Assembly: GCA_003161835.1 (NCBI GenBank)
Contig: PMNO01000108.1
Span: 5,334-11,783, forward strand
Source of the DNA: Myxococcales bacterium
GTDB lineage: Bacteria; Myxococcota_A; Polyangia; Fen-1088
DNA length: 6,450 nucleotides
Reading direction: 5' to 3'
Shown: piece by piece, positions 1-5,016 of the stretch
Layout of the letters: every line of letters begins with the position of its first letter
How positions within the stretch are numbered: position 1 is the first letter of the stretch
Made by a program: the position numbers and the translations under genes
The notes under the pieces: generated by a model
Database searches by the model: none
What the model saw: the letters and a program-made list of their open reading frames with translations, nothing else
What the model was told of the DNA's origin: nothing

Positions 1-48
1 CAGGCGCCATCGACGCTCCCGCGTGCGTGGTACGCTGGCCGCTCGTGA
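1..48 (+). CDS. Possible 3' end of an upstream gene (partial)
   Basis: Frame 1 is open from the window edge and reads QAPSTLPRAWYAGRS before a TGA at 46-48. Most of these codons end in G or C, as expected for a coding frame in this genome, whereas frame 2 is less biased. The TGA overlaps a GTG at 45-47 to give a GTGA junction, the same arrangement as at the next gene boundary (959-962), which is the main reason to believe it. The product cannot be identified from fifteen residues. Other aromatic-pathway genes, such as a prephenate dehydratase, would fit the position, but that is only a guess from context. Confidence 0.35.
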   Translation, partial: QAPSTLPRAWYAGRS

Positions 49-962
49 TTGAGCCACCGACTACTTCAGAACCGGCACCGGTGAGGTCCGAGGCCCCGCC
101 GAATCGTCGCCTGGCAGTGATGGGCATCGGACAGCTGGGAGGATCGATCGCCCTCGGGGGTCGGGCGGCCGGGCTGTTCGATTGGGTAACCGGATTTGGC
201 CGGCGCGACGATTCGCTGCAACGCGTCCGTGCGCTGGGCCTTTGCGACGCCACCACCACGTCGGCCACGGCCGCGGTCGCGGACGCGGACACCGTGGTCC
301 TCGCGGTGCCGCTGCGGGCCATTCCCGGGATCGTCGATTCCATCGCCAACGCGCTGCGACCCGGTGCGCTCATCATCGACGTCGGCAGCGTGAAGGGTAC
401 GGCCCCGCGCGACATCGAGGCCAGGCTGCCGCCCACGGTGATGTTCGTCTCCTGTCACCCGCTGGCCGGCTCGGAGCACTTTGGTCCCGACGCCGCGCGC
501 GCCGATCTGTTCGCGGGACGCCGTTGCTTGATCTGTCCCACCCCCCGGATTTCCGCGGCTGCCCTCGAGCGGGCGCGGGCGCTTTGGCAGGCCTTGGGCG
601 CCGAGGTGCTGACCATGCCCGCCGATCTTCACGATCGGGTGATGGCCGCCGTCAGCCACCTACCGCACGTCGCTGCATACGCCTTGGCCGGCGCTCTGGG
701 CCAATTGGCACCCGAGGTTGAGAGCGCCGCGCGCGATCTGCCCACGACCAGCTTGCGCGACACGAGCCGGGTCGCGGCCTCCAGCTCGGCCATGTGGCAG
801 GACATCTTTCTCGAGAACCGCGCGGCCCTGTTGCCGTTGATTGACGCCCTGGCGACCAGGCTGGACGAGATCAAGGAGGCGATCGCCACCGGAAATGACG
901 CGCGCCTGGGCGCCCTCCTGGACGCTGGCCGCGCCAGTCGCGCGCGCATTGTCCCCGCGTGA
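45..962 (+). CDS. tyrA: Prephenate dehydrogenase (TyrA family)
   Basis: This enzyme oxidatively decarboxylates prephenate (or arogenate) in tyrosine biosynthesis, in the cytoplasm. Residue numbers use the GTG at 45 (305 residues). A Rossmann NAD(P) motif GIGQLG lies at 27-32, then the LAVP strand, DVGSVKG (112-118, with Ser115), HPLAGSE (138-144, with the catalytic-type His138), HD and SHLPH (196-208), and RDTSR followed by MW (238-251; Arg242 matches the substrate-binding Arg of the family). All family landmarks are present. There is no chorismate mutase or ACT domain, so it is a short monofunctional TyrA. The usual acidic residue after the second beta strand is replaced by Gly-Arg-Arg (52-54), which may favour NADP+. 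I chose GTG 45 because it overlaps a TGA (46-48) in a GTGA junction. GTG 27 and GTG 81 are alternatives, and none has a clear Shine-Dalgarno. The stop overlaps the next gene's start. Confidence 0.93.
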   Translation: MIEPPTTSEPAPVRSEAPPNRRLAVMGIGQLGGSIALGGRAAGLFDWVTGFGRRDDSLQRVRALGLCDATTTSATAAVADADTVVLAVPLRAIPGIVDSIANALRPGALIIDVGSVKGTAPRDIEARLPPTVMFVSCHPLAGSEHFGPDAARADLFAGRRCLICPTPRISAAALERARALWQALGAEVLTMPADLHDRVMAAVSHLPHVAAYALAGALGQLAPEVESAARDLPTTSLRDTSRVAASSSAMWQDIFLENRAALLPLIDALATRLDEIKEAIATGNDARLGALLDAGRASRARIVPA

Positions 963-2077
963 GGGCGCCCGAAGGACAGGCGGCCTCGCGAGGGCGACGC
1001 GGTGGCGGCGCGCGGCTCGCTTGCGTCCTGCTGATCTTGGCAACAGGGGCACGCCCCCTGACGGGTTGCGCGTTCTGGGACGAAAGCGCGCCGGGGCTGT
1101 CGAAACCGGGCGTGAACGGACAGAAGCGCGCGGCGAATCATCCCGACGACGATGATCCGGAATCACTGATTCCCGCGGGGGTGCAGACCGTCATCGACGT
1201 GAACATGGGGGCGGTTCGTCGATCGGCGTGGGTCGCCCCGGCGCTGGAGGCCCGCGATCCCCGGGCGCGCGCCGCCAAGGAGGAGGCGCTGGGATACGAC
1301 GACGTCCGTGACGTCGACCGAATCATTTACGCCGTGACGTCGGCCGGCGCCGATGCGCCGACGCTGGTGATCGCGCAGGGGCGCTTCACGCCGGCGCGCA
1401 TCGAGGAGGCGTTTCGAACGCGCTGGCCAGGGGCGGTCGTCGAACGCTGGCGCGGAGTTTCGATTCTCGCCAGCGGCGAAAACGCGCTGGCGCTCCTGAC
1501 AGTTCGTACGTTCGCGGCCGGTCCGCCCACCGCAGTCCACGCAGCGATCGATCGTGCATTTGGCCTGGGCCCCGACGTGGGCGCGGATCCCGCAATCGGC
1601 CCGACCCGTCGCGCGTTGTGTCCGCCCGGCCGCGACGCCTCGCCCGCCGTGCTGGCGCTGGTGGCCGTCGACGCCCGAATGCGCGCACGGGTGGGCGATG
1701 CCGTGCCGGTGCCCAGCGAGTTGCGACAGGTCGGGATGCGGCTGGATCTCGGGCAGTCGCTGGATCTGTCGGCGCTCGGAATCATGGAAGGGCGCGATGC
1801 CGCCGCGGGACGCGCGGCCGGCGCGGCCCTGGCACGTCGCCTCAACGCGCTGATCGCCGATCCGGTGACGCGGATGATGCTGCGCCCATTGGGCCTGGGG
1901 ATGGTTCTCGCGGGGACGCGGGTCACGGCCGACGGAGCGCGGGTTCTGGTGCGCGCATCGATCGCGGATGAATACCGTGCGCCGCTGTCGAGCATGCTTC
2001 GAACCTGGGTGGAATCCTCCGGGACCGGCGCGGCCGGGACCGCCGGCACCGGCGCTGGTCCCTTCGGTTCGTGGTAG
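959..2077 (+). CDS. Uncharacterised lipoprotein encoded between tyrA and aroA
   Basis: I do not recognise a named family. The 372-residue product starts with an Arg-rich n-region (to about residue 19), a hydrophobic stretch (20-30) and a lipobox LTGC ending at Cys37, so it should be lipidated and anchored to a membrane outside the cytoplasm. An acidic patch HPDDDDPE follows at 61-68. The body alternates strands and helices: IDVNMGAVRRSAW (79-91), DVDRIIYAV (118-126), a GRF segment (141-143), then a second region from about 228 ending in SIADEYR (334-340). The C-terminus is a Gly/Ala/Thr tail (354-372). From memory the layout resembles uncharacterised deltaproteobacterial lipoproteins, but I cannot name one. 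The GTG start at 959 overlaps the tyrA stop (GTGA), which implies translational coupling. No catalytic motif is visible. The gene is solid; its function is unknown. Confidence 0.85.
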   Translation: MRAPEGQAASRGRRGGGARLACVLLILATGARPLTGCAFWDESAPGLSKPGVNGQKRAANHPDDDDPESLIPAGVQTVIDVNMGAVRRSAWVAPALEARDPRARAAKEEALGYDDVRDVDRIIYAVTSAGADAPTLVIAQGRFTPARIEEAFRTRWPGAVVERWRGVSILASGENALALLTVRTFAAGPPTAVHAAIDRAFGLGPDVGADPAIGPTRRALCPPGRDASPAVLALVAVDARMRARVGDAVPVPSELRQVGMRLDLGQSLDLSALGIMEGRDAAAGRAAGAALARRLNALIADPVTRMMLRPLGLGMVLAGTRVTADGARVLVRASIADEYRAPLSSMLRTWVESSGTGAAGTAGTGAGPFGSW

Positions 2078-2080
2078 GAG
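2076..2080 (+). promoter_or_regulatory. Ribosome binding site of aroA
   Basis: AGGAG lies eight bases before the ATG at 2089. It begins inside the TAG stop (2075-2077) of the preceding lipoprotein gene, so ribosomes finishing that gene end on the aroA binding site. It decides the aroA start in favour of ATG 2089 over the in-frame GTG at 2071, which has no such sequence in front of it. Confidence 0.8.
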
Positions 2081-2088
2081 AACGGCGC

Positions 2089-3444
2089 ATGAAGAACGTG
2101 GATTCACCGACGCTGCGTGTTCACCGGTCGGAGCCCCTGCGGGGACACTGCCGGGTGCCGGGCGACAAGTCCATCTCGCACCGGGCCTTGCTATTCGGCG
2201 CGCTGTGCGACGGGCCGGTGCAAATTGATGGTCTCGGCAGCGGCGGCGACAATCTGTCGACCGCTCGCGCACTCGCGGCGTTGGGGGTTTCCATCGCACT
2301 GGACGGCGATCGTGCGCGGGTCGACGGGGTGGGATTGGGGGGACTCGCACCCGCCCTCGAGCCTCTCGACTGCGGCAATTCGGGCACGACCATTCGTCTC
2401 CTGACTGGCCTGCTGGCGGGACAGCCCTTCACGACGACCCTGCATGGCGATGCCTCGCTAGTGCGTCGGCCGATGCGCCGCCTGGCCACGCCCTTGCGGC
2501 AGATGGGCGCGACAATTGACGGTCGTACGGACTCGGCCAAGCCAGACGAGATCTACCCGCCCTTGGTGGTGCAGGGGGGACGCCTGCGCGGGATTCGCGC
2601 GGTGTTGCCGGTCGCGAGCGCGCAGTTGAAGAGCGCCTTGGTTCTGGCCGGCTTGCAGGCGCAGGGGCCAACCGAGATTCTGGAGCCCGGCCTGTCGCGC
2701 GACCACACCGAGCGGATGCTCCGGTACCTGGGCGCGCCGCTGGTGGCTGATCCGGTGGCACGCACCGTGCGCGTGGATCCCACGGGTTGGGATGGCCGCC
2801 TGCGCGCCGGCCCGTTGGTCGTTCCGGGCGATCTGAGCTCCGCCGCGTTCGTCATCGTCGCGGCGTTGATTGTTCCGGACAGTGACGTCACGATCGAAGG
2901 CGTGGGCCTCAATCCCACGCGCGCCGGCGTGGTCGAGGCGCTCAAAGCCATGGGCGCGGACCTGACGGTCGAGGTCACGGGCCAGGCGATGGGCGAGCCG
3001 GTGGGAACAATCCGCGCGCGCGCGAGCCGGTTGCGGGGGATTCGCATCGAAGGGGATCTCGCGCTGCGAGCCATCGACGAGGTGCCCGCGTTGGCGGTCG
3101 CCGCGGCCCTGGCCGAGGGGGAGACCGTTTTCGCCGACCTGAAGGAGCTGCGGGTCAAAGAATCGGATCGCATCGCGGCGTTGGTGCGCGAGCTGGGTCG
3201 GGCTGGGGTGTTCGTCACCGAGCAACCCGACGGCCTGACGATCACGGGAGTCGCGGGGAATGGTGGAACCCTCGCGGGCGGCCTGGTTCAACCGATGCAC
3301 GATCACCGCGTCGCGATGTCGGGCGCGATCTTGGGCCTGGTGGCGGATGCGGAGACGCTGATTCCCGCCGACGAGATCGCCACCTCCTTTCCGACGTTTG
3401 GTGACGTTCTGACGGCCCTCGGTGCGGCCATCGCCGCGGCGTGA
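2089..3444 (+). CDS. aroA: 3-phosphoshikimate 1-carboxyvinyltransferase (EPSP synthase)
   Basis: It transfers enolpyruvyl from PEP to shikimate-3-phosphate, the penultimate step to chorismate, in the cytoplasm. The protein is 451 residues, normal for the family. Landmarks in order are PGDKSISHR (24-32), LDCGNSGTTIRL (93-104), GDASLVRRPM (120-129), SAQLKSAL (177-184), PGDLSSAAF (246-254), IDEVPA (329-334, with the catalytic-type Asp), RVKESDRI (355-362) and HDHRVAMSG (404-412). Both substrate-binding lobes are complete. The PGDKSISHR and GNSGTTIR wording is of the Bacillus/CP4-like group rather than the E. coli type. The glycine equivalent to E. coli Gly96 is kept, so CP4-style glyphosate insensitivity from an Ala there is not expected. 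ATG 2089 is chosen for its AGGAG eight bases upstream. The gene is last in the plus-strand operon, and its stop sits in a GC-rich hairpin. Confidence 0.97.
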   Translation: MKNVDSPTLRVHRSEPLRGHCRVPGDKSISHRALLFGALCDGPVQIDGLGSGGDNLSTARALAALGVSIALDGDRARVDGVGLGGLAPALEPLDCGNSGTTIRLLTGLLAGQPFTTTLHGDASLVRRPMRRLATPLRQMGATIDGRTDSAKPDEIYPPLVVQGGRLRGIRAVLPVASAQLKSALVLAGLQAQGPTEILEPGLSRDHTERMLRYLGAPLVADPVARTVRVDPTGWDGRLRAGPLVVPGDLSSAAFVIVAALIVPDSDVTIEGVGLNPTRAGVVEALKAMGADLTVEVTGQAMGEPVGTIRARASRLRGIRIEGDLALRAIDEVPALAVAAALAEGETVFADLKELRVKESDRIAALVRELGRAGVFVTEQPDGLTITGVAGNGGTLAGGLVQPMHDHRVAMSGAILGLVADAETLIPADEIATSFPTFGDVLTALGAAIAAA

Positions 3445-3457
3445 ATCACCCGCGGTG
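3432..3457. terminator. Candidate hairpin at the convergent junction
   Basis: Two copies of the palindrome CCGCGG (3434-3439 and 3450-3455) can pair. Inside them GTG (3441-3443) pairs with CAC (3447-3449) around a three-base loop, with C3440 bulged; C3432 with G3457 and a G-T pair extend the base. The structure covers the aroA stop codon and lies just before the end of the convergent pseudopilin gene, so it could act on both strands. There is no T-run on either side, so an intrinsic terminator is not proven; GC-rich hairpins also occur by chance in such DNA. Confidence 0.35.
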
Positions 3458-3469
3458 CGGAGCCCAGGA

Positions 3470-4081
3470 TCAGTTGGCGCGGACCGAAACGTAACCTGTC
3501 AGGGCGGTCACGTCGATCCGGAAGTCGTAGTCGGGACTGTTCGGCGGCAGGCCACTGTTTTGGATATAGATGGTTGCTCCGGTCGGGATCGGTTGGCCGA
3601 GGAGTTGGGCTGTTCCCTGATTGGAAAAATCGATGTCAGCGTGCACCGTGGTGCTCAGGGTTCCAGCCGTAGGCGCCGCCACGCCTGGACCCACCACGCC
3701 CGTGAAAGTGACTCCGGCCGGCGCGTTCAACAATCGCGAAATTGGATGAGTGACGGTGGGCGCGGTGGGCGCCGCGCCGGCCGTCGCCCCGGCCACCCAG
3801 GGGCGAAGCTCCACCCGATCGGCGAACACGAACGCCCGCATGGCCAGACCCGTGCTCAGGGCCTCAACCCGCGACTTTTGCAATTCGCGTCCCACGTCGG
3901 CCGCCAGATCGCGCCCCTCCCGGGCCCGATTGTCCTTGTTGACGCTGGGCGCCGCCGCGGCGCTGAGGATGCCCAAGATTACCACGACGATCATCAGCTC
4001 CGTCAGGGTGAACCCCCGCGTCGCTCGGTCGTTCCCTTGAATGCACCACACCACATCCTTGCATCGACGGAATCGTCCCAC
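3470..4081 (-). CDS. GspH/FimT-type pseudopilin (prepilin-like protein)
   Basis: The N-terminus carries a type IV prepilin signal: a basic leader ending in RG (cut after Gly23), then FTLTELMIVVVILGIL, with Glu at mature position 5 and Pro at mature position 22, both classical. Such proteins are processed by the prepilin peptidase PilD/GspO and assembled into type II secretion pseudopili or type IV pili as minor subunits. After the hydrophobic helix comes an amphipathic stretch with QKSRVEAL (68-75), like the helix of GspH/FimT proteins, then a beta-rich C-terminal domain ending TGYVSVRAN. The mature length of 180 residues fits a minor pilin. The start is uncertain: GTG 4081 gives a 23-residue leader with two Cys, while GTG 4054 or 4051 gives a more typical short leader and has a weak AAGGA at 4060-4056. 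No other secretion gene is in view, so the parent machine is unknown. Confidence 0.85.
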   Translation of the reverse strand: MGRFRRCKDVVWCIQGNDRATRGFTLTELMIVVVILGILSAAAAPSVNKDNRAREGRDLAADVGRELQKSRVEALSTGLAMRAFVFADRVELRPWVAGATAGAAPTAPTVTHPISRLLNAPAGVTFTGVVGPGVAAPTAGTLSTTVHADIDFSNQGTAQLLGQPIPTGATIYIQNSGLPPNSPDYDFRIDVTALTGYVSVRAN

Positions 4082-4129
4082 CGATTGAGGGCACGCGGAG
4101 GCCCGTCGGTGGCTGGTCGCGATCCCTCC

Positions 4130-4179
4130 CCGGTCACCGGTCGCTAGAACGGTACGACGAGCGCCACGGTGGTGACCGG
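4130..4179. repeat. 9-bp perfect inverted repeat over a stop codon
   Basis: CCGGTCACC at 4130-4138 is the exact reverse complement of GGTGACCGG at 4171-4179, separated by 32 bases. The pair brackets the stop codon (4146-4144) of the TolB/FlgO-like gene. It could form a hairpin in the minus-strand transcript between that gene and the pseudopilin gene, but the loop is long, there is no T-run, and one arm is coding. It may be chance. Confidence 0.35.
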
Positions 4180-5016
4180 TCCCGGCGGGCCCGAAGCCGT
4201 ACCCCGACTGCGCGAGATGGTGAGACTCGTGCCAACGACGGACGTGACCGTGCCGGCGCCGATCAAGCCGCCCGCCAGCGCGCTGCGCAACCGGTTGTCG
4301 CTGCAGGCGGTCGAGGCGGTGCTGGCACGACAGTCGGGCAGGGTCGCGAACACCGCGATGCCGATGCCCACCGCCAGCGTCCCCGCCATTGCCGCCAGCA
4401 GCGGCGGCACCAGCGACGGAGGCGGGGCGGGGAGCACGCGTGGGAGCGCGACGGGAGGAGGCGCCGCATCCTGCAAATCCGGCCTCACGGCGTCGGCCAG
4501 CTTCAACATGTAGTCACGGGCTTCGGCGACGGTACAGACGTCGCAGCTCCGTGATTTCGTGGAGATGGGCAAAGCGGCAGGGGCGGACCCTTCCGTCGAG
4601 AACAGCCGAGCGACCATCTTGTAGCTGTTTCCAGCGACCTCCACCTTGACCCGCAGGACGTAGTTGACACTCAGCAGACGGCCGATGTTCTTCAAGCACG
4701 CCGACGAATCGCATCCGCCCAATTCGGGCGTCGCCTCCAACCGCCGGCTGACGTCCACAGGGTCCAGAACCTGGATTCCGGCGCGCACCAACCCCAGCAC
4801 GAAACCGTCCTGGAGCTGCAGGGAAAGCGCCGGCGTGCCTTCGCCGTCCACCTTGAATTCGGGAACCGCCACGCGCACCTTGGCCTGAGCGGTCGCGGGC
4901 GCCAGCGCGGTCACCGCGACCGCGAATGCCAACCTTGCGGCTATTGGACCCCGGATCATCAATCCCCGGGGACGGACATCGGCGGAACCGAGCCGTCGCT
5001 TGACCTTCACCATCAT
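4144..5016 (-). CDS. Exported TolB/FlgO-like protein with C-terminal membrane segments
   Basis: The 290-residue product has a basic N-terminus, a hydrophobic stretch and an AQA|K signal-peptidase site after residue 45. The next part (46-144) starts KVRVAVPEF and includes a variable middle, GGCDSSACLKNIGRL (101-115), NYVLRVKVEV (118-127) and YKMVARLFSTEG (132-143). This is the pattern of TolB N-terminal/FlgO/CsgG-like domains common in myxobacterial envelope proteins; I assign it by pattern only. A Pro-rich linker (185-204) leads to two hydrophobic segments (about 201-225 and 246-266) and a C-terminal strand ending VALVVPF. Cys occur in pairs (102/107, 158/161, 229/238), suggesting disulfides outside the cytoplasm. 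ATG 5016 is chosen because it overlaps the upstream stop (ATGA). ATG 4959 would give a neater 26-residue signal peptide and is the main alternative. The specific function is unknown. Confidence 0.75.
   Translation of the reverse strand: MMVKVKRRLGSADVRPRGLMIRGPIAARLAFAVAVTALAPATAQAKVRVAVPEFKVDGEGTPALSLQLQDGFVLGLVRAGIQVLDPVDVSRRLEATPELGGCDSSACLKNIGRLLSVNYVLRVKVEVAGNSYKMVARLFSTEGSAPAALPISTKSRSCDVCTVAEARDYMLKLADAVRPDLQDAAPPPVALPRVLPAPPPSLVPPLLAAMAGTLAVGIGIAVFATLPDCRASTASTACSDNRLRSALAGGLIGAGTVTSVVGTSLTISRSRGTASGPPGPVTTVALVVPF

Noticed and set aside
27..44. GTG 27 as the tyrA start
   Set aside because: It cannot be excluded, but it has no Shine-Dalgarno, adds residues outside the Rossmann domain and lacks the stop/start overlap seen at GTG 45.
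66..659. 197-residue minus-strand open frame inside tyrA
   Set aside because: It is antisense to a complete TyrA domain, Gly/Arg/His-rich, with no motifs.
2071..2088. GTG 2071 as the aroA start
   Set aside because: The in-frame ATG at 2089 has AGGAG eight bases upstream, and the extra six residues are outside the conserved enzyme.
1163..2350. Long (395-residue) minus-strand open frame opposite the lipoprotein and the start of aroA
   Set aside because: Its product is rich in Arg, Pro and His with no domain or signal, as expected of an antisense shadow in GC-rich DNA. It overlaps the well-supported aroA start and the plus-strand lipoprotein gene.
2458..3306. 282-residue minus-strand open frame inside aroA
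   Set aside because: It lies wholly opposite strongly conserved EPSP synthase motifs, and its composition is Arg/Gln/His-rich without recognisable motifs.
3422..4147. 241-residue plus-strand open frame opposite the pseudopilin
   Set aside because: It would overlap the end of aroA. The opposite strand encodes a clear prepilin signal with Glu5 and Pro22, and the plus-strand product looks like low-information Arg/His-rich sequence.
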